A stretch of DNA of 64,000 bases from Candidatus Polarisedimenticolaceae bacterium. GTDB lineage: Bacteria > Pseudomonadota > Gammaproteobacteria > Chromatiales > Chromatiaceae. The DNA lies in the NCBI GenBank assembly GCA_021647945.1, contig JAKITT010000003.1:34109-98108 (forward strand), in the 5' to 3' direction. Below are positions 10,124 through 19,554 of the stretch, piece by piece. A model generated the notes under the pieces. The model was not told where the DNA came from. It saw nothing but the letters and a program-made list of their open reading frames with translations, and did no database searches. The position numbers and the translations under genes were made by a program. The number at the start of each line of letters is the position of its first letter. Within the stretch, counting starts at the first letter, position 1.

Positions 10124-12523
10124 CTAAACTCTCTTACGCTGTGAATTGACGATCAGCAAGCCGATCAGAAAGAAGAACAGGGCGAAACCTGCTGGCATGC
10201 CATAGACTTTGCCAGCATCCAACTCTGGAGGCAGCATCAACCAGTACCATGTGCTTAGAGTGTGGCGCGCACGGACTTCACCGTTACTGCCATCCCAGTT
10301 GGCAAATGAGACGGGGATGAACTGACCTTCATCGAAATTGACATCACCACTAGCACCACCTTTACGTGAGCGGGTCATCAGCACTTGCCATTGGCCCTCT
10401 TTCCAGCCTGCGGTGCTCTTCAGGCTTCGATCCTTCAAACGTGGCTCAAGTTTATTGTTAGGGCCGGTGGCATCCAACAAAGTCGTTGACTCACGTTTTT
10501 CAGGCTCGATGCTTCCGGCGTTCCAATACCAGATGGTGGTGTTACGCTTGGCATCGCCGTGTCTGAAGAGTGGCTTCTCAACGGGCCGCACCTCATAGGC
10601 GTTCTCTTTTGGGAACTGAATCGCCATCGCATCAGCATGCATATCGAGGTTTTCATCTTGCAGCTCGGTGAAGTAGTCGATACCCGGGCGACTCTCGGTA
10701 CGATCACCGTATGAGAGTAAGAAGGCGATATCCTTGTCGTTATAGAGCACACGCACGGTGATGGCATCATTGAGCGGTGTGAAGAGACGATCCTCTTTGA
10801 TGATGTTGGGCACCATCGGCAGGGTAACCGCTGGCGCTTGCGCCCAACGCTCATCTTCCAGCGATGTTGGCAAACTACCCGTCAACTTCATGCCGGTAAC
10901 AACGGGGCCATCGACAGGTTGTACGGTGGTGTCACGCAGGCTGTAGACAAAGTTGGCGATATGCCAGCGATCATCCAAACTCACTGGGTCGGTATTGCCC
11001 TCTTCTACCGCACGATGTGCTGGCATTGGGGTGCCTGGGATACCAATTGAGAGACGAGAATAGATGCTCTTGATCGTCTCATCACGCTCGCCTTCACCCT
11101 TGGCTGTCGATTGAGTCGCTCGCCACGTCCAAGGTTTAGTCAAATCTCGTGGCCAGATGCGGAAGCCCCAATCATTTTCCAGCTTTTTGCCAGAGAGAAT
11201 GTTGCCGCGGCCCTCTCGGCCATGACACTCTTTACAGGATTTGAGGAAGGCTTCACGCCCCTTCTCAACCGACTCATCGGAGTAGGCGATCTGCCCCGTT
11301 AGCGGTTCATTATCAGAGACGACATTGAAGTCAGTTTTGGTGTAACGCCCCTCATCATCAAACAGATCATCATCGGCATCTTCTGGTGCCCAAGCCCAAG
11401 TGAGATCAAAGCTTTTCAGAATAGGTAGCAGACTATTGATCTGCTCATCACTCATCGCCGATTCCCAACCTGGCATGCCGGTTCCTGGCAGACCAAACTT
11501 GATGGTGTTGAAGAGATCCTTATCCAATGGAAGCTGAGTGCCAGGTGAGGTTTTATACTTAAAGAGCGCAAGGCTAAAGTCACGCGGTTTAGGATACATG
11601 CGCTCGGCAGCAATACCATCACCCATACCAAATTCACCATGACACACTTCACAACGGAACTTATAGAGCGCCAAGCCTTTAATATTTTTACGTTTGGCTA
11701 GCACCTCATCCTTCATTCCGGTGACTATTTTTGAGACTTCAGGGTCCCAAATACGGGGCACCTGACCGTTATAGTCAAAGATAAAGGTGATCACATTCCA
11801 GACATCATTCTCACTCAACATCTCATGCCAAACCGGCATCGCTGAGTTCCAAGGTGTGCCCTCTTTCGGTAGACCAGGGCCACCCGTGGTGATACGCCAG
11901 AAGAGGAATGACTCCTGCAACTGCGGGATGATGGTGGGATCAAGAAAGTTGATCGGCTGTGGATTAAAACCCTCCGCGTAGTGCCCCTTGCCATTCAGCA
12001 GATCACCGTGACAGTAGAAGCAGTTTTCATAGTAGACATCACGGCCCGCTAGTACGGCTGAATCATACTTCTGCCAAGCCGACTCTTTGTCCGTTGCCAT
12101 GGTCGCTAGAATATCATCACGTATCGGGTTCTCTAGTGAACCAAGATCAAACTTTTTGTTGTAGACCTTAAGTGTTGATGGCGGTGCAGGATGCACCTGA
12201 CGCAGCTCAACTGGCGCTTCATTACTCGGCTTAACCAGACCATAAACTGTGTAACTGATGATGGCGGGGATCAGGATTAAGAAACCCCAACGAGCTACCG
12301 TTTTATCATCATCACGCAGCACGGCAAAAATGGGCTGTTTAAACTCCGCCCAACGCTCATCTTCAAACGAGTAGTAGAGCAGCACACCGATCACGACGAT
12401 GATCATGTACTGCACCAACAAGGTCAAAGGGAGCAGCGGTGGAAAGGCGTTATCAAGCACTACATAGGAGATAATAACGACCAGTATCGCCTGCCAAAAC
12501 ACAGGTATTTTTAAATTTTTCAC
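10124..12523 (-). CDS. Triheme cytochrome c with C-terminal EBDH-type heme-binding domain
   Basis: A 799-residue membrane-anchored protein. Three N-terminal membrane segments (about 8-35, 38-52, 75-95) precede three class I-like cytochrome domains with CFYCH (about 168), CEVCH (about 291) and CKECH (about 431). Residues about 550-760 resemble the heme b-binding gamma-subunit domain of ethylbenzene dehydrogenase (DIAFLLSYGDRT; AMAIQFP; TIWYWNAG), and one C-terminal helix (about 772-792) ends the protein. The start is GTG, overlapping the stop of the preceding gene by one base. As the last gene of the CydA-like operon it is probably the electron entry or exit module. The EBDH call rests on pattern recognition; a profile search would settle it. 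Confidence 0.8.
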   Translation of the reverse strand: MKNLKIPVFWQAILVVIISYVVLDNAFPPLLPLTLLVQYMIIVVIGVLLYYSFEDERWAEFKQPIFAVLRDDDKTVARWGFLILIPAIISYTVYGLVKPSNEAPVELRQVHPAPPSTLKVYNKKFDLGSLENPIRDDILATMATDKESAWQKYDSAVLAGRDVYYENCFYCHGDLLNGKGHYAEGFNPQPINFLDPTIIPQLQESFLFWRITTGGPGLPKEGTPWNSAMPVWHEMLSENDVWNVITFIFDYNGQVPRIWDPEVSKIVTGMKDEVLAKRKNIKGLALYKFRCEVCHGEFGMGDGIAAERMYPKPRDFSLALFKYKTSPGTQLPLDKDLFNTIKFGLPGTGMPGWESAMSDEQINSLLPILKSFDLTWAWAPEDADDDLFDDEGRYTKTDFNVVSDNEPLTGQIAYSDESVEKGREAFLKSCKECHGREGRGNILSGKKLENDWGFRIWPRDLTKPWTWRATQSTAKGEGERDETIKSIYSRLSIGIPGTPMPAHRAVEEGNTDPVSLDDRWHIANFVYSLRDTTVQPVDGPVVTGMKLTGSLPTSLEDERWAQAPAVTLPMVPNIIKEDRLFTPLNDAITVRVLYNDKDIAFLLSYGDRTESRPGIDYFTELQDENLDMHADAMAIQFPKENAYEVRPVEKPLFRHGDAKRNTTIWYWNAGSIEPEKRESTTLLDATGPNNKLEPRLKDRSLKSTAGWKEGQWQVLMTRSRKGGASGDVNFDEGQFIPVSFANWDGSNGEVRARHTLSTWYWLMLPPELDAGKVYGMPAGFALFFFLIGLLIVNSQRKRV

Positions 12524-13335
12524 TATCTCTGCTCCAGCAACAGGTCGATGATCATCTTCAACTCCTTCACGGTCATCTTCTCCGCAAAGTCAGCCGGCAT
12601 AACGCCTGGAGTAAAGCCTTCAGCAATCGCTGCGGCTGGATCGGTAATGCTTAGGCTGATCTGCTCGGCGCTCTGGCGTGAGCCGATGCCATCTAATGCA
12701 GGGCCAACAGAAGACTCGGTACCCAACATGGAGTGACACGCCTGACAGCCATACTTTTTGATCGCATCTTCTGCCGTAGCAGCCGGTGCTGGTGCACTAC
12801 CTGCTGCGGGCGCAGCCTCAACAGGTGGAGCCTCTGTTGGTAGTTCAACCGTTACATCATTGCCATCCTTAAACTGTAAGAAGGCGATGATGGCATTGAT
12901 CTCAATCTCAGAGAGTTCAATCGGCGCTTTGTTAACTGCGGGCATCGGTGATTCGGTATCATTGCTGCCTTTTTTACCGAAGCTGGCCACCACGAAGGCA
13001 CCCGGGTCTACCATCGACTCATGTAGGTACTCTTCGATATTGGTCGCTTTGCCTTTATAACGCTCATCCTCCAAGTGTTTTTCTGCTGCTCCACCAACAT
13101 TCATCACCAATAGATCAGGCGCACGCCCCATTGCGTTATGACAAAGAGTACAGGTTCCCTTTCCACTAAATAGCGCCTCGCCCAGAGCGATATAACTCTC
13201 CATCGTCAATGCACCGAGATCAACCTTCTGCTCAACCGGCGCCTCACCCTCTACCTGTGGCAGCAGGTTAGCTACCAGAGTGAAGATGAGGATCATGCCA
13301 AGGCTGAAGCCTAGTGTTTTGCCCAGTACATTCAT
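12523..13335 (-). CDS. Membrane-anchored diheme cytochrome c
   Basis: The 270-residue protein has an N-terminal hydrophobic anchor (about 8-26) and two c-heme motifs: CTLCH at about 62-66 and CQACH at about 198. The two domains are separated by an Ala/Pro/Glu-rich linker (about 168-188). It overlaps the CydA-like gene upstream by 4 bp and the triheme gene downstream by 1 bp, indicating translational coupling. It is likely an electron shuttle between the CydA-like subunit and the triheme protein. Confidence 0.9.
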   Translation of the reverse strand: MNVLGKTLGFSLGMILIFTLVANLLPQVEGEAPVEQKVDLGALTMESYIALGEALFSGKGTCTLCHNAMGRAPDLLVMNVGGAAEKHLEDERYKGKATNIEEYLHESMVDPGAFVVASFGKKGSNDTESPMPAVNKAPIELSEIEINAIIAFLQFKDGNDVTVELPTEAPPVEAAPAAGSAPAPAATAEDAIKKYGCQACHSMLGTESSVGPALDGIGSRQSAEQISLSITDPAAAIAEGFTPGVMPADFAEKMTVKELKMIIDLLLEQR

Positions 13336-15251
13336 GCTGCACCCCCATCAACACTGGCGACTGGTTTCGCCTGTTTGGTGGCACTTAGATTGGCAATCCA
13401 GAACATAAACAGCACCATAACCAGGAACAACACGGTAACAAGGGTGATCATATTACCGGCGTAGCCAATGGTGGGGATGAAGTTGTCAGGTGAGTTATCT
13501 TTCATCACCGTATAGACATGCCAATGGGTCTTCACTGAAGAGCGGACATAACCCATCAAACCCATCAACCAAGTGAAAGCGACCGGCAGTGCAAAGAGTG
13601 CATACTGCGCCCGATCTGGCACCTTACCCCAGTAGGAGGGCAGTGTTTTAGCCCCTTTAAATAGGAAGGCATCCAGCGTGATACCCACCACAATCACCAC
13701 CAGTGTTGAGCAGACCTGCATCACTGATGAACCCACTTTGTAGACGGTGTTGGTGAAGTAACCGTAGTAGACACCGGCAAAGATCACATTAGCCACCGCG
13801 ACAACATAGATCGCCACCATTAACGCATTGCCAAAGGGTGCCCAGGAGACCGTAGCCACCTTGTCTGATCGGCGATAGAGCTGAAACGACAAGAAGGTGA
13901 CAATCAGCATCAAATTCACCGCGATATTCTTCGCTGGCATGATGCCCAAAGGCCCGAGTAGGTGGTGATGACTGCCACCCAACGCCGCAATCTCAGTTGC
14001 CGATAGGATCAACGTATGCGGTGTCACCCAGACCAAGAAACAGGTCACCAAGACAAAAGCGATCACTTTGATCAGCGGTTTGTAGCGCTCCGAGCCTTCG
14101 GTACGCGACATACCTGCCCAGAGATAGTAGTTGGCTGCCAATAGAATGGTGCCGATCAGCACCGCCTGAACGATAAACAACCACGCCAAAATACCCCCCA
14201 TCGCGGTGATACCCATCTGCTGCGAGTAGGCGTAGATCTCTGCCATCAGCCAGTAACCGGCAAACGGCAACGGAAGGAATGAGAGGATGGCGATAAAGTT
14301 GGAGGTGTAACCCATCCAGTCATAGTGAGCCCGCTCTTCTGGGTCACGTGTACTGAGAAATTTAAAGGCGGCATAAGCCCCCACCACCGCACCACCGAAG
14401 GCGATATTGGCGATAAAACGATGCAGATTGATCGGGTTCCAGAGCGGCCCCTTCATCACCTCCCAGATATTGCCGACCACCTGCCCCACTTCATTAACCC
14501 CAGAGGGAGCCATCATAAAGGTGGCCCAAGAGTTAGCCATCACCATGATGGTCATACCCGCCGCATTCAGCAGCAGGCCCAGAGTAAGGTGCAACCATTT
14601 CAGGTTGCCGTAACGCATCGCATTCCAACCATAATAATAGGTATAGAGGAAAAAGCTCTCAAAGAAGAAGAGCGATGCATAGACCAACATCTGCGCGCCA
14701 AAGACGTGCGTCATATAGGCCATAAGGTCGGGGTAGAGCGTAAACAGCGCTATCGCAAGTGATCCACCAATGATCGCCGTGATCGAAAACCCGGTCAGGC
14801 TGATCTTCATGAACTCTTGCGCCATGCTGTCATAACGCTCATCCCCCGTGCTGACGCCAACCAGCTCAATAACGAGAACAAAGAGTGGGATCGCTAACAC
14901 CAGCGCCCCAAAAAATAGATGTAACTGGGCTAAAACCCAGACGATTGCTCGGCTACTCACACCGACATCGGGGTAGTCACTCCGACTCGGTTTCTTCATC
15001 TGGTAAGGGACTACCTCTTCAGCTTCACTCGCCTCAGCTTCAACAGCTGGCTCGAAGCTATCATCCCCCTCAACATGGACACGCCCCATCGGACTGATGC
15101 GCTCTTCCAGTGTATCAGACACCCCAGCATCAGCAGCGATTGAGGCACCAGGAATAACCACTCCAATGATAAGTAGCGTCAGTAAAAATGTGCCAAAAAA
15201 TGCTGAGAACGAACGAATGCGGCCCAGCTTGCTCACTCTTTTAAAACTCAT
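13332..15251 (-). CDS. CydA-like (cytochrome bd subunit I-like) protein without CydB partner
   Basis: A 639-residue protein with an N-terminal extension of about 95 residues (signal-like helix, then an acidic segment) and about 12-14 membrane helices. Regions match CydA: AQLHLFFGALVL with His111 in the heme b595-ligand position, LFFFESFFLYTYYYGWN (Glu198 at the E. coli Glu107 position), MANSWATFMMAPSG, and NLHRFIANIAFGG (His277 at the His186 position). The Glu99 position is Val/Tyr-like here, and the GRQPW quinol-loop motif is absent. No cydB follows; cytochromes c do. This is a divergent bd-like protein of the type reported in Nitrospira and some sulfur oxidisers; substrate and electron donor are unknown. 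Alignments were made by eye. Confidence 0.8.
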   Translation of the reverse strand: MSFKRVSKLGRIRSFSAFFGTFLLTLLIIGVVIPGASIAADAGVSDTLEERISPMGRVHVEGDDSFEPAVEAEASEAEEVVPYQMKKPSRSDYPDVGVSSRAIVWVLAQLHLFFGALVLAIPLFVLVIELVGVSTGDERYDSMAQEFMKISLTGFSITAIIGGSLAIALFTLYPDLMAYMTHVFGAQMLVYASLFFFESFFLYTYYYGWNAMRYGNLKWLHLTLGLLLNAAGMTIMVMANSWATFMMAPSGVNEVGQVVGNIWEVMKGPLWNPINLHRFIANIAFGGAVVGAYAAFKFLSTRDPEERAHYDWMGYTSNFIAILSFLPLPFAGYWLMAEIYAYSQQMGITAMGGILAWLFIVQAVLIGTILLAANYYLWAGMSRTEGSERYKPLIKVIAFVLVTCFLVWVTPHTLILSATEIAALGGSHHHLLGPLGIMPAKNIAVNLMLIVTFLSFQLYRRSDKVATVSWAPFGNALMVAIYVVAVANVIFAGVYYGYFTNTVYKVGSSVMQVCSTLVVIVVGITLDAFLFKGAKTLPSYWGKVPDRAQYALFALPVAFTWLMGLMGYVRSSVKTHWHVYTVMKDNSPDNFIPTIGYAGNMITLVTVLFLVMVLFMFWIANLSATKQAKPVASVDGGAA

Positions 15252-15267
15252 TGCCGATATTCCCCAT

Positions 15268-15417
15268 TCAACCTGCCGGTGTCAGATCCCAATTAAGTGG
15301 AAGCCCCTGGATATTCATGATGAAGTGATCCAAGCCGTAAAAAACAGCCAGTGCGATGCCAAATGCGACAAATGCGAGCACTACAGATCCAGCACCCCCC
15401 GATTTTTCATTATTCAT
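15268..15417 (-). CDS. Small single-helix membrane protein (49 aa)
   Basis: A 49-residue reading frame begins with MNNEKSGGAGSV, continues with one hydrophobic helix (VVLAFVAFGIALAVFYGL) and ends with a short tail (MNIQGLPLNWDLTPAG). It lies 16 bp upstream of the CydA-like gene in the same operon. Small hydrophobic subunits (CydX/CydH type) are common in bd oxidases, so an accessory-subunit role is plausible. It has no recognised motif. Confidence 0.75.
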   Translation of the reverse strand: MNNEKSGGAGSVVLAFVAFGIALAVFYGLDHFIMNIQGLPLNWDLTPAG

Positions 15418-15431
15418 CTAACGATCCCCCA

Positions 15432-15587
15432 CTAACCGTGATGGACGACAACGCCGCCCGAATAGATCAACAACCAATAGAAGAAGCTCAAAATTGCCAG
15501 CAACGCAGCCCAAAATAGCTTTGGCCCCCAAGTTGTCGACCCAGAATCAGTCGTTGTTGGTTGCTCTTCGTTGGACTCTTGGTTCAT
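15432..15587 (-). CDS. Small single-helix membrane protein (51 aa), first gene of the CydA-like operon
   Basis: A 51-residue reading frame with a strong GAGGAG ribosome-binding site. A polar Thr/Ser/Glu-rich N-terminus is followed by one helix (LFWAALLAILSFFYWLLIY) and a GGVVVHHG tail with two histidines. It is the first gene behind the sigma-54 promoter and lies 14 bp before the second small gene. It is probably a subunit or assembly factor of the CydA-like complex. Not recognised otherwise. Confidence 0.75.
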   Translation of the reverse strand: MNQESNEEQPTTTDSGSTTWGPKLFWAALLAILSFFYWLLIYSGGVVVHHG

Positions 15588-15639
15588 CTTTTGACTCCTC
15601 TTAAACTTTCACTCTTAAAAGCGTTATCTGAACCAGATA

Positions 15640-15655
15640 TGCAAATATCAGGCCA
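15640..15655 (-). promoter_or_regulatory. sigma-54 promoter of the CydA-like operon
   Basis: The minus strand reads TGGCCTGATATTTGCA, against the consensus TGGCAC-N5-TTGCA. GG and GC are exactly ten bases apart. The expected start site is near 15629, about 40 bp before the first ATG at 15587. A second hairpin (AGCCTAT/ATAGGCT, about 15673-15694) lies upstream. Control would need an NtrC-type activator; one is encoded at 39622-41046. Confidence 0.75.
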
Positions 15656-15965
15656 GCTATCTCATCAACAATGAGTAGCCTATAAAAAATAGGCTTAATC
15701 ACTTGAAAGCTATGAATTAACGACATTAGAAAAAGCAACAACATCGCCAGTAGCAGGCAATTATCATCCTACTAAGCGGGAAAAATTAATGCCTATTAAT
15801 GAACAGATCTTTCACCCAAACAAAAGTTACTGATCAAAACAACTCAACATCAAACCTGATCCTGATTAGCGACTCAGGCCGCTACACGGCCACAAATCAG
15901 AGAGTAACAAAATCAATCACTTACGATGTTGTTACACAAGAGTGCTAAACCTCAGCTGTTCGCAG

Positions 15966-16094
15966 TCAACACTCAGTCCTAGGCCCTATGGTTGCTGCCA
16001 CCCGTAACAAACGTAGCAAGATCGTTTTTATATCAAACCGACGATTAAAACGATACCGGTACTCGACTAAATAGCGATGTACATATTTATGGAG
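15966..16094 (-). pseudogene. IS1595 (ISXO2-like) transposase C-terminal remnant
   Basis: The minus strand encodes about 42 residues closely resembling the end of ISXO2-type transposases (HRYLVEYRYRFNRRF followed by DIKTILLRLLRVAA). The remainder of the gene is missing and the final residues diverge. It marks the left edge of the accessory island between the CydA-like operon and the metal efflux operon. Confidence 0.75.
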
Positions 16095-16210
16095 TTTATT
16101 GTCATGATTGCTCTCCTTCGTTAGCTCATGGCTATATTGTGAGCCTCTGCTGAGGTTTAGCACCAACCATGATTGTCTTTGATCAATTAACTGTATAGAC
16201 TCGCTTGGAT

Positions 16211-16639
16211 ATGCACTCTTTTCGCCGGATAAACAGACAGACATTGCTATTGTGGGGCTTGTTGCTCTCTTTGGCGCTGCTGTGCGCGCAGGAAGCTAAG
16301 CTGCATGTTCATGGCCTGGATCACGGACATGACAACCACCATATCCATGCCATTGATGAAGCAGGCGATCATGGTCATTTGAGCAAAGCTCATTTCACTC
16401 ACGACACATCCCACGACGATCACCATGATGGAGAGGCATCTGAAATCGATGTCAGTCCCGATGGGACTTTGAAAAACACCAATAATAATGTATTTGCGAT
16501 AGCGCTATTCGCGCTCTTTTTTACCTTGATGGTATTTATCTCTTCACGACAGCTCGTTCAGCGTTGCCGAGAGAGTAGACCTGCCATTCATAAGCACTAT
16601 CTCCTTTCTCCGCCTTTACGGGCACCACCACAACACTAA
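16211..16639 (+). CDS. Histidine-rich exported protein at head of metal efflux operon
   Basis: A 142-residue protein with an N-terminal hydrophobic segment (LLLWGLLLSLALLC). It then has a His/Asp-rich periplasmic stretch with over twenty histidines (for example HVHGLDHGHDNHHIHAID) and a C-terminal membrane helix (about 95-115). Similar His-rich proteins precede czc/cnr RND operons and are thought to bind or sense metal in the periplasm (CzcI-like role). I chose ATG at 16211; an in-frame TTG sits two codons upstream. A 246-bp gap separates it from the outer-membrane gene. Confidence 0.65.
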   Translation: MHSFRRINRQTLLLWGLLLSLALLCAQEAKLHVHGLDHGHDNHHIHAIDEAGDHGHLSKAHFTHDTSHDDHHDGEASEIDVSPDGTLKNTNNNVFAIALFALFFTLMVFISSRQLVQRCRESRPAIHKHYLLSPPLRAPPQH

Positions 16640-16885
16640 AACCCTTCTGAGAATGTCTATCGTAGCTTAGCGCCTAGCTTTCTACGTGGGTTTGTTTTGC
16701 CGTGCTTTTATGGCTGAAACCAACCCAGTTATCTATCTCAGAAGAACCCCCTCTATCTGTTTTTTTCGATTTTGTTCCTTCATTGGGCGATGCACAGCAT
16801 CGTTTGCATGAAACCGAAAACTACTAATTTCTAAAAACTAAGTTGGTACGCCTGCATGATGACAGGCGTACACAAGGAGTTTGTA

Positions 16886-18193
16886 ATGTGGGTATCTTTT
16901 TCCATGCCGCGACAAACGGCTACGCGGTCGGTTGCATTTTGTTTGGCACTGCTGAGTACAACGGCTGCTACCTATGCAGGTGCAGCCCCAGATTCAAAGA
17001 CGAACCAGCGCACGATCAGTTTGCATGAAGCGGTTATTAAAACCATCGAACACAACCCGACCCTACGGGCTTTCGATTATCAATTGAAAGCCCAGCAAGG
17101 GCGAGTGCAACAGGCGGGGTTGGCCCCCAGCCCTGAATTAAGCTTCGAGCTGGAAGATGTTTTAGGTACCGGCAATAACAAAGGGGTAGATAGCGCGCAA
17201 GCGACCCTCAGTATTGGTTGGGTGCTTGAGCGTGGAATCCGCCAGCGTTACGTTAATGCCGCACGCGCAGGGGCATCTTTAATTGAAGTTGAGGCGGATA
17301 TTAAACAGTTAGATGCGGCGGCAGAAACCGCCCGCCTTTATCTTGTCAGCTTGACTTTTCAAGCACGCGAGGCAAATGCGGATAAAACCATTCAGCTTGC
17401 AGAAGAGACGATCAAGTCAGTACGCAAGCGAGTGAAAGCGGGCAAGACACCTGAAGCGGAGTTGTCCAGAGCGCAAGCAGAACTGGCGCGCAGAAAACTA
17501 GAGCGAGAAGACATTGAGCATGAGTTGCTCTCTGCCAACCGTCGCTTAGCTGCCCAATGGGGGGAAACAAGGGTGACCTTTGCGCGAGTTGAGGGTGACA
17601 TCACACTGCTGCCTCAGGTGGCATCGTTTGAAACACTCAAATCACAGTTACCGCAAAACCCAGAGTTTGCCCGATTGCAGTCGGCTCAGTTGTTAAATAA
17701 AGAGAAGTTACAGCTCGCACTGGCACAAGACAAACCCAACTGGCGGGTCAATGCGGGGATTCGTCATACCAACAATGGAAATGACCAAGCTTTTGTTGCA
17801 GGCATCACTATTCCCTTTGGCAAACGCACACGTAACCCTGGCCGTATTGCTGAAGCCCGAGCGAACCTGGCAAAAATAAGCGGTGACGAACACGCAGCAC
17901 GCATTCACATCGAAACCGCACTCTATGTGAGGCATGAGAAGTTACAACACAGTCTGCATGTCATTGAGACGGTACGTGGCGAGATTATCCCACCACTTGA
18001 GCAAGCACTCACCGAGACCCGTCGCGCCTACAACCTTGGGCGCTATAGCTATCTGGAGCTGCGTAGTGTTCAGGCGGAATTGCTGGATGCGCATAATGCG
18101 TTGGTTGAAGCCAGCATTGATGCACATCGCAACATCATTGAAATTGAACGATTGACCGGCGTGCGCATTGCGCAACCGAAGACAACATTATGA
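16886..18193 (+). CDS. czcC: Outer-membrane factor of metal RND efflux (CzcC-like)
   Basis: A 435-residue TolC-family protein with two long coiled-coil repeat halves and an N-terminal export signal (SVAFCLALLSTTAATYAGAA). I place the start at ATG 16886 because of the strong AGGAG site six bases ahead; an earlier in-frame ATG at 16856 lacks one. It forms the outer-membrane duct for the CzcBA pump. The stop overlaps the next ATG by four bases. Confidence 0.85.
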   Translation: MWVSFSMPRQTATRSVAFCLALLSTTAATYAGAAPDSKTNQRTISLHEAVIKTIEHNPTLRAFDYQLKAQQGRVQQAGLAPSPELSFELEDVLGTGNNKGVDSAQATLSIGWVLERGIRQRYVNAARAGASLIEVEADIKQLDAAAETARLYLVSLTFQAREANADKTIQLAEETIKSVRKRVKAGKTPEAELSRAQAELARRKLEREDIEHELLSANRRLAAQWGETRVTFARVEGDITLLPQVASFETLKSQLPQNPEFARLQSAQLLNKEKLQLALAQDKPNWRVNAGIRHTNNGNDQAFVAGITIPFGKRTRNPGRIAEARANLAKISGDEHAARIHIETALYVRHEKLQHSLHVIETVRGEIIPPLEQALTETRRAYNLGRYSYLELRSVQAELLDAHNALVEASIDAHRNIIEIERLTGVRIAQPKTTL

Positions 18194-19518
18194 GGCTCCC
18201 AATGAACAACACAATGAAATACGCTCTCGCACATCCATGTGCTTCACTGCATAAGGCCATCCGTGACCAAAATTTCTCACAGCGAATTTGGTTACCCCTA
18301 CTGTTAGCCACATTACTATCCGCTTGTGGTGGTACAGACTCAGGGCAAGCCATGTCATCCAAAGACGCTCACGGTGAAGTGGCTGAAGCCGAACCGGAAA
18401 AAGGCCCGCATAACGGTCGACTATTAATAGATGGTGATTTTACACTTGAACTGGCTATTTTTGAGACCGGTGTACCACCTGAGTTTCGTGCCTGGGCCAT
18501 CAAAAATGGTCAGGCACTAACCCCAGACGAGGTGAATCTTGAGATCAATTTAACCCGCTTAGGTGGCACAATTGATGAGATTAAATTCAAACCACAAGGC
18601 GATGCACTGCGTGGCGATATGGTTATTTATGAACCCCATTCATTTATCGTCACCATCAATGCAAGCTATGCAGGTTCGACCCATACCTGGGAATACGACA
18701 ACTTTGAAGGTCGAACCAAGATTGAAACAGCGGTCGCCGAAGCTTTGGAAATAGGTACCTCAATTGCCGAATCGGTGGTGATACAAAGAACCATCCCCGT
18801 GTATGGCCAAATCGCCGCCAACAGTGAGCGCATGCGCAGAATCACAGCCCGTTTTGATGGCACGATTAAATCTGTCACAGTCTCTCAAGGTGAGCGCGTA
18901 CGCAAAGGCCAAACACTGGCCACCGTTGAAAGTAACGAAAGCCTGCAACTGATTACCATCACCGCACCGATCAGCGGTGTGATCACCTTACGTAATGCCA
19001 ATGTTGGTGAACAGACAGATGGCCGTCAACTCTTCACCATCATGGACAGTCGCTCGGTGTGGGCGGAACTGTCAGTCTTTCCGACGGATCTCGCACAAGT
19101 CAGCATCGGTGCGCCAGTCACCATCACCGATACCACCAGTGGTCATACGGTTAAAGGCAAGGTCTCGCGCATTAATCTGCTGGCCGAGACCGACCAATCG
19201 GTCAGCGTTCGCGTGGTGCTAGACAATAAAAAAGGTCAGCTGCGCCCCGGTCGTCATATCAGTGCCCACATCACCGTGGGAGAACACACAGCAGCCTTAG
19301 CGGTAAAGCGATCCGGCCTGCAAGCCTTTAGAGACTTTACCGTGGTCTACGCGCAAATCGGTGAAGAGTACGAGGTACGGATGCTTGACCTCGGGCTACA
19401 AGCTGGTGAATGGGCCGAGGTGCTGGGCGGTTTAGAACCCGGTACGCACTATGTGAGTGAAAACAGCTACGTCATCAAAGCCGACATTGAAAAATCCGGT
19501 GCATCGCATGACCACTAA
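18190..19518 (+). CDS. czcB: Periplasmic adaptor of metal RND efflux (CzcB-like)
   Basis: A 442-residue membrane-fusion protein with a lipobox (TLLSAC, about residue 45). A biotinyl/lipoyl-like hairpin follows (ITARFDGTIKSVTV...GERVRKGQTLATVES), then beta-barrel and membrane-proximal domains. It links the inner-membrane pump to CzcC. An early metal-binding segment is rich in Gly/His. A diverged partial copy of its middle part lies at 24904-25135. Confidence 0.88.
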   Translation: MRLPMNNTMKYALAHPCASLHKAIRDQNFSQRIWLPLLLATLLSACGGTDSGQAMSSKDAHGEVAEAEPEKGPHNGRLLIDGDFTLELAIFETGVPPEFRAWAIKNGQALTPDEVNLEINLTRLGGTIDEIKFKPQGDALRGDMVIYEPHSFIVTINASYAGSTHTWEYDNFEGRTKIETAVAEALEIGTSIAESVVIQRTIPVYGQIAANSERMRRITARFDGTIKSVTVSQGERVRKGQTLATVESNESLQLITITAPISGVITLRNANVGEQTDGRQLFTIMDSRSVWAELSVFPTDLAQVSIGAPVTITDTTSGHTVKGKVSRINLLAETDQSVSVRVVLDNKKGQLRPGRHISAHITVGEHTAALAVKRSGLQAFRDFTVVYAQIGEEYEVRMLDLGLQAGEWAEVLGGLEPGTHYVSENSYVIKADIEKSGASHDH

Positions 19519-19554
19519 TTCACTCATTGGCTCGACCAAAGAAGGCGATGCATT

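Noticed and set aside
16170..16200. FNR box before the metal operon (TTGATCAATTAAC)
   Set aside because: Only the left half-site matches.
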